Below, one piece after another: positions 15,785 through 22,503 of a stretch of DNA of 64,000 nucleotides (within the stretch, counting starts at the first letter, position 1; each line of letters begins with the position of its first letter). A program made the translations under genes and the position numbers. The stretch is from Clostridiales bacterium (GTDB lineage Bacteria; Bacillota; Clostridia; Christensenellales; Borkfalkiaceae), in contig SVIP01000002.1 in assembly GCA_015069425.1 (NCBI GenBank), positions 166,048 to 230,047 of the forward strand, given 5' to 3'. The notes under the pieces were generated by a model that did no database searches, was not told where the DNA came from, and was given only the letters and a program-made list of their open reading frames with translations.

Positions 15785-17332
15785 ATGAAGCATCATATTT
15801 ATTATAAATATTTAGAATTCAATGACGAAAAATTTTTTACGATTTGCTTGCTGCCCGGAAAAAATGGGAAATTTCCGGTTGTTATTTCCCGTTCGCCATA
15901 TGTGAACCATACCGTGGATATGCCGGAAGAAAAAATTATGCAGGACTATTATCATAGCGCCAAGTATTGGTTGGAGCGTGGGTATGCCCTTCTTTTTCAA
16001 CATTGCAAGGGACAGGGAAAAAGCACTGGCGCTTTTGTGCCTTATGTTCACGAAAGGGAGGATGGTCTTGCATTTCGAGAATGGGTCAGAAGGCAACCGT
16101 TTTATAACGGTGAAATTTATTTGGTGGGCGGAAGCTATACCGCCTCTCTTCATTATGCTACGGCTCCGTTTGAGGCAGATGTTAAGGGAGCTATCTTTGA
16201 AGTTCAGGACAGTGAGCGCTATCGCCTTTGGTACCGTAACGGACAAATGCGCAAGGGACACGCTAATTGGCATTTTGGATTGTATAAGGCTAAGTGCAAT
16301 TTGCATAAGAAATTTGATATGAGATCCTTCTCGAAAATTCCAATCAAAGGAGTTTCAAATAGCACGTTTGGGGAATACGCGCATGATTTTGAACAAATGC
16401 TCGAAGCCTCCTCTCCGTCACATGAGTTCTGGTCTACACGTTTTGGTGGAGTTGACACAAAGGACGCGGTTACTGATGCAGACATTCCGATTTTACTCAC
16501 TACGGGATATAACGATTTTTACGTCGGAGGAGTTTTCAAAATGTGGCAGCGTATGAGCGAGCAAACCAAAAGGAAAAGCGCGCTGCTTGTTTCTCCGTAT
16601 AATCACGGTGATGACTATGATCAAGAAAACGGCATTCCCTTCCCGAACGGTCAAAGGAGGCAGGCCTTTGGCGGAGATTATCAGATTGCATGGCTTGACC
16701 ATATCAGGAAAGGGACACCACTCCCATATAAGACAGGCGTTATTACATATTATCGAGTATTCGAAAATGGCTGGCAAAGTGATTTTTTTCAGCCGGCGAC
16801 CAAAGACTTGACGATTCCATTGGGAACAGGTTCTTTTTGCTTTGATTACGATCCGCTATGCCCGCCATCGTTCAGAGGAGAAGGGCTTTTGGTAGAAGAT
16901 TTGCAAGGACGTTCAGATGTGTTAAGTATTTGTACGCCCGCGTTTGATGCGGACACCTTTGTAAAAGGGCAAATGAAAATTATGTTGGCAGTTGAGTCAA
17001 ATGTCCCCGACACGTCTTTTTATGTTCGAATTAGCATAAAAAAGCCCGAATATACGTACGTGCTTCGACACGATATCACATCTCTTTGTTATCAGCTTGG
17101 TGATTATAATGAAAACAGTATAGCAACATTGGAGTTTTGCTTTGATGAATATGCGTTTCTGATCAAAAAGGGCGACTGCTTGCAGCTCGATATTTCTTCT
17201 ACCGATAACAATACCTATGTTTGCCATACAAACAAAAAAGGAGAATATTATTTGCAGACTGAAACGGAAAAAGCTGAGAATAAAATACATCTTGACAAGT
17301 CTTGCTTAATTCTTCCCGTTGAACCGTCATAA
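15785..17332 (+). CDS. CocE/NonD-type alpha/beta hydrolase (peptidase S15 family)
   Basis: A 515-aa serine hydrolase with the S15/CocE architecture: an alpha/beta-hydrolase core (about 20-330) and a C-terminal jelly-roll (about 370-515). The nucleophile is S117 in GGSYTAS. The expected Asp lies in TTGYNDFYVGG and the His in SPYNHGDDYD. The usual GxSYxG glycine is alanine here. Substrates in the family range from X-Pro peptides to esters and amides, so none is assigned. The frame opens at 15686, but the ATG at 15785 has a strong AAAGGGGAGG site. Codon use looks richer in G and C than the neighbours, and the gene is the intact cargo of the island, so it was probably acquired. Confidence 0.87.
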   Translation: MKHHIYYKYLEFNDEKFFTICLLPGKNGKFPVVISRSPYVNHTVDMPEEKIMQDYYHSAKYWLERGYALLFQHCKGQGKSTGAFVPYVHEREDGLAFREWVRRQPFYNGEIYLVGGSYTASLHYATAPFEADVKGAIFEVQDSERYRLWYRNGQMRKGHANWHFGLYKAKCNLHKKFDMRSFSKIPIKGVSNSTFGEYAHDFEQMLEASSPSHEFWSTRFGGVDTKDAVTDADIPILLTTGYNDFYVGGVFKMWQRMSEQTKRKSALLVSPYNHGDDYDQENGIPFPNGQRRQAFGGDYQIAWLDHIRKGTPLPYKTGVITYYRVFENGWQSDFFQPATKDLTIPLGTGSFCFDYDPLCPPSFRGEGLLVEDLQGRSDVLSICTPAFDADTFVKGQMKIMLAVESNVPDTSFYVRISIKKPEYTYVLRHDITSLCYQLGDYNENSIATLEFCFDEYAFLIKKGDCLQLDISSTDNNTYVCHTNKKGEYYLQTETEKAENKIHLDKSCLILPVEPS

Positions 17333-17343
17333 TTATTATATAG

Positions 17344-17493
17344 AAACTCCAACAAGGAACGCTTAAAAGAATAAAAGAAATGCTTGATGACGGATTAATT
17401 ACGCAAAAAGATTTTGAACAAAAGAAAAAAACAAATTTTGGGGTTGTAATAGTCATTTTGTTGTTCTACCCTGTAAAAATTGGGCGATTTTAG
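17344..17493 (+). pseudogene. SHOCT-domain fragment
   Basis: The plus-strand frame reads LKRIKEMLDDGLITQKDFEQ followed by KKK, a close match to the SHOCT (short C-terminal) domain that ends many oligomerising bacterial proteins. There is a stop just before 17344, no start codon with a Shine-Dalgarno and no rest of a protein, and the tail after the domain is unrelated. It looks like a leftover from a larger gene lost during island formation. Confidence 0.6.
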
Positions 17494-17513
17494 AGGTTTT
17501 ATAGTACTAACAC

Positions 17514-17559
17514 AAAAGAGTTTGGGTTAAACTACAAAGTTTGACACAAACTCTTTTTT
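17514..17559 (+). terminator. intrinsic terminator in the island
   Basis: An 11-bp stem AAAAGAGTTTG / CAAACTCTTTT with a 22-nt loop followed by T-rich DNA. It probably ends the hydrolase transcript. Confidence 0.7.
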
Positions 17560-17575
17560 GTTGTTGTAAGAAAAA

Positions 17576-17694
17576 AAAGGGACTTGAATGGGGAGAAAAT
17601 TGCACAAGCAATTTGTGCGGAGCACCAAACAGTGGACACCCACTGTTTGTCGGAGAAGGGCGCACAGGCGCCAAGTCCCTTTGCTCGCACCAAA
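17576..17694. repeat. hairpin-rich element bounded by inverted tRNA T-arm cores
   Basis: An inverted copy of the T-arm sequence (AAAGGGACTTGAA, 17576-17588) faces the direct copy at 17672-17694, so AGGGACTTG and CAAGTCCCT can form an outer stem. Between them are three hairpins: TTGCACAA/TTTGTGC, AAACAGTG/CACTGTTT and GGCGC/GGCGCC, separated by GGGGAG, GCGGAGC and TCGGAG. On the minus strand the element ends in CAAGTCCC plus eight Ts, which resembles an intrinsic terminator. A further degenerate T-arm copy lies at 17744-17756. I do not recognise a named element class. Confidence 0.6.
17672..17694 (+). repeat. right attachment-type direct repeat (tRNA-Leu 3' end)
   Basis: Exact 23-bp copy of 15238-15260, the T-arm, acceptor 3' strand and CCA of tRNA-Leu. 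It marks the right edge of the 2.4-kb island. Confidence 0.85.
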
Positions 17695-17695
17695 T

Positions 17696-17730
17696 ATAGT
17701 CTCGGCACTTTTGTGTTGAGACTATTTTTT
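17696..17730 (+). terminator. terminator beyond the right repeat
   Basis: An 8-bp stem ATAGTCTC / GAGACTAT with a 14-nt loop and a TTTTT run. It sits just past the right repeat, so it was probably the original terminator of tRNA-Leu before the insertion. Confidence 0.75.
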
Positions 17731-17770
17731 GTTATATATGGATAAGGTACTTGAACGGGTGGATAGCAAC

Positions 17771-17806
17771 AAAAAACACCCACCTAGTTTTAGATGGGTG
17801 TTTTTT
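17771..17806. terminator. bidirectional intrinsic terminator
   Basis: A 12-bp stem AAAAAACACCCA / TGGGTGTTTTTT with a 12-nt loop and T-runs in both directions. It ends the minus-strand glycan operon after the GH88 gene. Confidence 0.88.
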
Positions 17807-17830
17807 GTATTTATCACTTATTTTTTGTTA

Positions 17831-18970
17831 TTACCACGGTAAAAATTCGTTTCCTTTTAGTTTTAACATCGCCTCTACTAAAAAATAATCTCCGTAAATA
17901 AACGGAACGTGTATTTGGCTTGTGTACATCAAACTGCCCATTTGCAAAATGGAATCTTGACTATCTTCCCACGAACACCAATTTTCTTCCATTGCTCTTA
18001 AAATATTAATCGCACTTTCAATGTATTTTTCTCCAGCACACTCTCCTAAAACTTTTGCAAGTTCAATAAGTCCGCAAGATGCAATTGCGCCCGCAGTTGA
18101 ATCATAATATAGTGGATTGTCGGGTTGACGAAAATCTAATCTCGGTAGCCAGTTTGTTTTTTGCGTTTCCTTAATAAAATAATCCGCAACTTTTATAGCC
18201 GTATCCAAATATCTTTGTTCTTTGGTGTGAATATATGACAGCACAAATCCGTATAACGCCCAACTTGCCCCTCTTGACCAACAAGAGTTTTCCGAATAGC
18301 CTTGTCCTTTGCGCACACCCAGCACACGTGGGCTTTCCGTATCGTGAACGACGATATGGTTTACAGAACCGTCCTCTCTAACGTGGTCACGCATTGTCAT
18401 ATCAGCGTGGCGCATAGCGATTTTACTAAACCTTGAATCGCCTATTTCCTTACTAGCCCAATACAGAATAGGAATATTCATCATACAGTCTATAATAGAC
18501 CAGCCGGCAACCTTTTCGCCCCAAGTCCCATCGTTCCAACAGCGAATATAGTCGCCTGAAACGTTATATCTACTCATTAACGACATAGCAGCGATTAAGT
18601 TGCGATTTTTTGAAGATAGGTTTTCCGTTAAGCGGTAGTTTACGCCACTGGTTAAGTGCCACATAAATCCCACGTCGTGATGCCAGTCTTGCATACTGAA
18701 AAAAGCTTTGTCCAATAATTTTTCAGAAGTTTCGGCTGTAATTTTGTAGCACTCCTTACCCGTGCCGATATACATAAGCCAATTTAATCCGCCCCAAAAA
18801 CCATTGGTCCAATTAAGCGGACTTTCTTTTCCGTCGTCATGCACTCCGTCAACACTCGTGTAGGGTAGTTTATCCCTACTTCTAAGTGTAACCAAGGATA
18901 ATTTTTCATCTAGCTTAACCCAAACTGCGTCAATCCATTTAGAATTTTCGCTAAGTAATTTTTCAAACAT
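17831..18970 (-). CDS. GH88 unsaturated glucuronyl hydrolase
   Basis: This 379-aa alpha/alpha-barrel enzyme removes the unsaturated uronic acid left at the non-reducing end by polysaccharide lyases. The catalytic pair expected from Bacillus UGL is present: D99 in WHHDVGFMW and D161 in GWSIIDCMMNIPILYWAS. NSCWSRGASWALYGF is the family's conserved central motif. No signal peptide is present, so it acts in the cytoplasm on imported oligosaccharides. It is the last gene of the operon and lies 11 bp after the heparinase II/III-type gene, which should supply its substrate. Confidence 0.93.
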   Translation of the reverse strand: MFEKLLSENSKWIDAVWVKLDEKLSLVTLRSRDKLPYTSVDGVHDDGKESPLNWTNGFWGGLNWLMYIGTGKECYKITAETSEKLLDKAFFSMQDWHHDVGFMWHLTSGVNYRLTENLSSKNRNLIAAMSLMSRYNVSGDYIRCWNDGTWGEKVAGWSIIDCMMNIPILYWASKEIGDSRFSKIAMRHADMTMRDHVREDGSVNHIVVHDTESPRVLGVRKGQGYSENSCWSRGASWALYGFVLSYIHTKEQRYLDTAIKVADYFIKETQKTNWLPRLDFRQPDNPLYYDSTAGAIASCGLIELAKVLGECAGEKYIESAINILRAMEENWCSWEDSQDSILQMGSLMYTSQIHVPFIYGDYFLVEAMLKLKGNEFLPW

Positions 18971-18981
18971 TTTTTTCTCCT

Positions 18982-20637
18982 TTACAAATTGAAAACAAAT
19001 TGTGCGTTTACTTCGCTTTTACCAAACACCTTAAAATCAATCAAATAAGCGTCACGTGGGAATTCGCCCTCTTTCGAGCGAGATGGATTGTGCGGTAATT
19101 CTTTTCTATGTGAAATTTCTGGCTTTATTTCTAAATCGCAAGAAAGAAATGCGTCACCTAAACGGATACCATTCTCTTCTACTATTGGTTCGACGTCTGA
19201 AACAAAGTGAAAATCTATACTTTCTTTTACGCCTTTTACAAAATATTTAACGCTAACACAGTCCGTTTCCGTACGATAACAAACGGTTAAACTTTCAGGT
19301 GCATTTTTATAGGCCTTAGAAATATCCATAACTATTTCATTTTCGTTCTGACTAATAACATCGCCGTGATATTTCTCGCCGTACATCTGCAACTCTCCGT
19401 CTACGATAGGAACGCTATGAGAGAGAGAATTGCAAGCAAATATTTTGTATCTTTGCTCGTCCGTACCAAAATATTCTTTAGTGTAAAGACCCGCACCAAA
19501 ATCACAAATAACTCTTTTATTATTTTTTACTATTTGGAAAGCACCGACGTCGTTGTGGTTATGTATTATGCCGTTATTTCCGCACTGAACGGCAAAAGAA
19601 TAGTTTTTGCGTTTTCTTATAAACACTTGCGTCTTTTTATAATAAATGCTCTCTTCTTTTTGCGATAGGTTTTCTTGTTCGTCAAATACGGTTACTCCGT
19701 ACAACCCACGCAAAGAAAGACCAACATGGCTGGGCAAGAATTTTGACATTTTGTTGAACTTAAATTCATTTGAATAGAGTAATTTTATGGCGTACGCACT
19801 GTTTGCGTTCATTTGCCAAGTTGGATAACCGCCGTCAGCAAAAGGCAAGTAAACGTCTTCACTCATTCTTGCGTTTTGAACGTAATGAATAACGTTCTTG
19901 ACTTTTTCGCTATCAATAAAATCGGGACGGGCGTTTCCTAACTTTTCATAAGCGTCAAAGAAAACGCAAAAATTAGAAAATCCGTACTGCCAATAATTAA
20001 CACCCTCGTAACAAAAACCTTGTTCGTCAAAACCAGACAAAAAAGATTTAAAGGTATTAAACAGACGGCCTTTTACATTTTCAAAACGCTCGGGGAAAAG
20101 ATATAAATACGCAAGCCCCACTCCGCAACCACAAACAGCCGCCCAGTTGCAGTCGGTTTTATCCCACCAAAACGCATTGTTTTCGTAAACTTCAATAACT
20201 TTTCTAAAAACGCTCTCCTTTACTCTTTCTCTTAAAATTTCCGATATTTTATCTTGGAAAACAAACAATGTTTCAGCAAGCATTCTTGCTGTTTCTGTAG
20301 AGAATAAATCTAACTTTAGATAAGCATGCGCAGGTACTATCCACGAATACTCGTCTATAATTGCCGAGATAATGTCTTCTAGCTCAGATATATATTTATC
20401 GTCCGCAATAGAGAGTACTTGCAATATTGTAAGCCGTTCACGCCTAGAAAAAAAGGCTCTTTCAAAAGTCTTTCTATCCCCGTCGGTAAAGAAAAGTTTA
20501 TACATAGAAAAAGGCAGAACGGTTATAGGATTATCTTGAAATTTTTCTTCATAGTATTTTTTGAACTCGTCTATATATTTTTTGCCTTTTTCGGTTTTAG
20601 CGATTTCTTGTAAATTTTTATAACTGTAAGTATACAT
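18982..20637 (-). CDS. heparinase II/III-family polysaccharide lyase
   Basis: A 551-aa protein with an N-terminal alpha/alpha toroid (about 1-310) and a C-terminal beta-sandwich (about 320-551) as in PL12, PL15 and PL21 lyases. Tyrosine-rich GFCYEGVNYWQYGFSNF and the His motif GIIHNHNDVGAFQIV are the catalytic-region signatures. It lacks a signal peptide, so it would cleave oligosaccharides inside the cell, leaving unsaturated uronates for the GH88 enzyme. Substrate (heparan sulfate, another GAG or a bacterial uronate polymer) cannot be read from sequence. A KEGEF-containing stretch near residue 520 may be an in-frame repeat insertion. Confidence 0.87.
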   Translation of the reverse strand: MYTYSYKNLQEIAKTEKGKKYIDEFKKYYEEKFQDNPITVLPFSMYKLFFTDGDRKTFERAFFSRRERLTILQVLSIADDKYISELEDIISAIIDEYSWIVPAHAYLKLDLFSTETARMLAETLFVFQDKISEILRERVKESVFRKVIEVYENNAFWWDKTDCNWAAVCGCGVGLAYLYLFPERFENVKGRLFNTFKSFLSGFDEQGFCYEGVNYWQYGFSNFCVFFDAYEKLGNARPDFIDSEKVKNVIHYVQNARMSEDVYLPFADGGYPTWQMNANSAYAIKLLYSNEFKFNKMSKFLPSHVGLSLRGLYGVTVFDEQENLSQKEESIYYKKTQVFIRKRKNYSFAVQCGNNGIIHNHNDVGAFQIVKNNKRVICDFGAGLYTKEYFGTDEQRYKIFACNSLSHSVPIVDGELQMYGEKYHGDVISQNENEIVMDISKAYKNAPESLTVCYRTETDCVSVKYFVKGVKESIDFHFVSDVEPIVEENGIRLGDAFLSCDLEIKPEISHRKELPHNPSRSKEGEFPRDAYLIDFKVFGKSEVNAQFVFNL

Positions 20638-20650
20638 TTTAATCTCTCCA

Positions 20651-21463
20651 TTAAATCTTCGTAGTTGAATTTGCTTTTGCTAAAATATTTTTATCATCTA
20701 TCTTTAAATAAACGTCAATAGATGAAGTGTTTAAAACTTTATCGCCTGCGGTAGAGAAAATTAAATTTTCGTACGCACTAACGTAGTCAAAAATTTCAAT
20801 ATTGGTTGCGTGATAAACGTCTTTTCTTTTTGAAAGTATTTCACCGAATTTTTCAATTAATTCCCAGTTATCGTCTTTACTAAACTCCCAACTGTGCCCC
20901 ATCAAATAAAATAAGCGAGGGTTTTGGTTATATACTACTAAATTAGGTCTATCTTCTAAAAACTTATCCAAAAGTTCAAATAATTGCTCGTTTTTATGTC
21001 TACAAGTTAATCCCCATTGCAACCAATCGGTGGGCATATCGAAAGCAAGCGTCTCTTTCGTCCCTCTAAAATAGGAAACCCCTAGCAATTTTAACACTTC
21101 AATCGCTTGCTCGTTAAAACAGCCGTAAGCGTACGCTCCCCCACGGATAATTTTATTAGACATGTTTTCTAGAGATAATTTATCTTGATAAAATTCCTTT
21201 ATGATTTGCGCCCCAGTCAAATTTTTAACCCACAAATGTTTTTCGCCGTGCATGGCAATTTCCATGCCCGAATTTAGGTAAAATTCTATAGGAGTACGGT
21301 TTTCTGTATCATTTAATTGTCTATCCGAACAAATATTAAAAGTACCTTTTAAACCATACTTTTGCATTATCTCAATTAGGCGCATATCATCTTTTGCGCC
21401 ATCGTCGTAACTTAAGGTAACCGCTTTATCTTTCCAGTCGGGAAATCTTAAATATTTATACAT
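20651..21463 (-). CDS. polysaccharide deacetylase family protein (first of pair)
   Basis: A 270-aa protein with the NodB-homology fold. The first motif is AVTLSYDDGAKDD, giving the catalytic base and metal aspartates. A histidine motif MEIAMHGEKHLW is less canonical than the family H-[ST]-xxH. YLMGHSWEF near 208 gives the C-terminal histidine. No signal peptide is present, so it is probably cytoplasmic and acts on imported amino-sugar oligomers. It lies 3 bp after a paralogous deacetylase and 13 bp before the lyase gene. Confidence 0.85.
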   Translation of the reverse strand: MYKYLRFPDWKDKAVTLSYDDGAKDDMRLIEIMQKYGLKGTFNICSDRQLNDTENRTPIEFYLNSGMEIAMHGEKHLWVKNLTGAQIIKEFYQDKLSLENMSNKIIRGGAYAYGCFNEQAIEVLKLLGVSYFRGTKETLAFDMPTDWLQWGLTCRHKNEQLFELLDKFLEDRPNLVVYNQNPRLFYLMGHSWEFSKDDNWELIEKFGEILSKRKDVYHATNIEIFDYVSAYENLIFSTAGDKVLNTSSIDVYLKIDDKNILAKANSTTKI

Positions 21464-21466
21464 AAC

Positions 21467-22171
21467 TTATAAACTTAATGCTCCTGATTTTATTAGAACT
21501 TCGGTGTTTGTGCCGTAAATTATATCCTTTTTATTAGAAACTAATTTACAGAACTCTTCAATTATTTCCCAACTTTGTTGGCTTAAAAGTTCAAACTCGT
21601 AAGCGTGTCCCCAAATATAAAAGATTTGCTCTCTATCCGTTTTAAGGTCAATAAACTGCTTTGCAAGTTCAAACATTTTTTCCTTTTCCCCTATGTATAC
21701 ACTAGGATTTAAACGATAAAGATTAGTTGGAAGTTCAAATGAGTGGGAAGAAGTAATTGTGCGTGCATACTTTATATTAGTATCATTTTTAATAATTTCT
21801 GCTACCCTGTCGTCATTGTTTACCCCACCGCAAGGGTACGCCATGCCGTATATTTTATATCCAACAAATTCTTCCAGACGCTTTCTGTCTTCTTCTACTT
21901 GATAAATTATGGTCTCTTTATCTTCTCCCGTTAAGTTGGGGTGGGTTAAGGTATGCACGGCAACCTCGTGACCAGTATAAACTTCCTTTACTTCGGACGG
22001 AAAAATCTTGTCGTGCACCACACTTCTTCCGTCAAATTTTACACACCCTTTTAAGCCAAGCAAGGAAGAATTAATATTAAAAGTCGCTTTAAGATTGTAC
22101 TTATTTAAAAGTGCAACAAAGCGTTTATCTTGCAATACCCCATCGTCGAAACTAAATGTTAAATATTTCAT
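21467..22171 (-). CDS. polysaccharide deacetylase family protein (second of pair)
   Basis: A 234-aa NodB-homology protein. YLTFSFDDGVLQDKR carries motif 1, HEVAVHTLTHPNL carries the canonical metal-binding HTxxH, YGMAYPCGG matches the RxPY region, and IWGHAYEF near 194 supplies the late histidine. The frame runs up to 22207, but the ATG at 22171 has a GGAGAGG Shine-Dalgarno, so I start there. It is cytoplasmic by lack of a signal. Paired with the neighbouring deacetylase, it suggests removal of N-acetyl groups from HexNAc-containing oligosaccharides before or after lyase action. Confidence 0.88.
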   Translation of the reverse strand: MKYLTFSFDDGVLQDKRFVALLNKYNLKATFNINSSLLGLKGCVKFDGRSVVHDKIFPSEVKEVYTGHEVAVHTLTHPNLTGEDKETIIYQVEEDRKRLEEFVGYKIYGMAYPCGGVNNDDRVAEIIKNDTNIKYARTITSSHSFELPTNLYRLNPSVYIGEKEKMFELAKQFIDLKTDREQIFYIWGHAYEFELLSQQSWEIIEEFCKLVSNKKDIIYGTNTEVLIKSGALSL

Positions 22172-22288
22172 TTTACCTCTCCAAAAAACTATTAAAAGTA
22201 AGTTCACGTAAAACTTTTAATAAAATTAAAAATAATACGTGTCAATACTTTTTTAATTAAACAACGAAAATACTAAACGCATTTAGGT

Positions 22289-22337
22289 AAACCCCTACCA
22301 AAGCCGACAAAAAATCGGCCTTGACAGGGGTTTTTCC
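22289..22337. terminator. branched hairpin in the glycan operon
   Basis: An outer stem AAACCCCT / AGGGGTTT encloses an inner stem GCCGA / TCGGC. T-rich DNA follows on the plus strand, but the minus strand (the coding direction) lacks a good T-run, so it may act as a processing or partial-termination site between operon segments. Confidence 0.55.
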
Positions 22338-22372
22338 TTTTCTTTAGTTAAACTTTTTTATGCCGTACTTTA

Positions 22373-22495
22373 TTAAATAAAGTCGTTAACACTACCAAAG
22401 TTTTCGTTTAAGTCTGACGAAAAATCAGACACCGTCATTACGTCGCCTATTGAAAGACAAATTACTACTTCTACATTTTTATATGCCTTTTTCAT
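22373..22495 (-). CDS. 40-aa small protein downstream of a surface-protein gene
   Basis: An ORF below usual length cut-offs. It begins MKKAYKNVEVVICLSIGDVM and ends in a polar, Asp/Ser/Asn-rich tail. The ATG at 22495 has an AGGTG Shine-Dalgarno 5 nt upstream, and the gene starts 8 bp after the stop of the 667-aa surface protein. Short proteins starting MKK-Y with a hydrophobic valine/isoleucine strand and an Asp-Ser tail are often seen in gut Clostridia, but I can give no function. The spacing argues for translational coupling to the surface protein gene. Confidence 0.6.
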   Translation of the reverse strand: MKKAYKNVEVVICLSIGDVMTVSDFSSDLNENFGSVNDFI

Positions 22496-22503
22496 AATTT
22501 CAC

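Noticed and set aside
15238-17694. Prophage or integrative conjugative element
   Set aside because: There is no integrase, structural, replication or conjugation gene in the 2.4-kb interval; it is at most a decayed small island.
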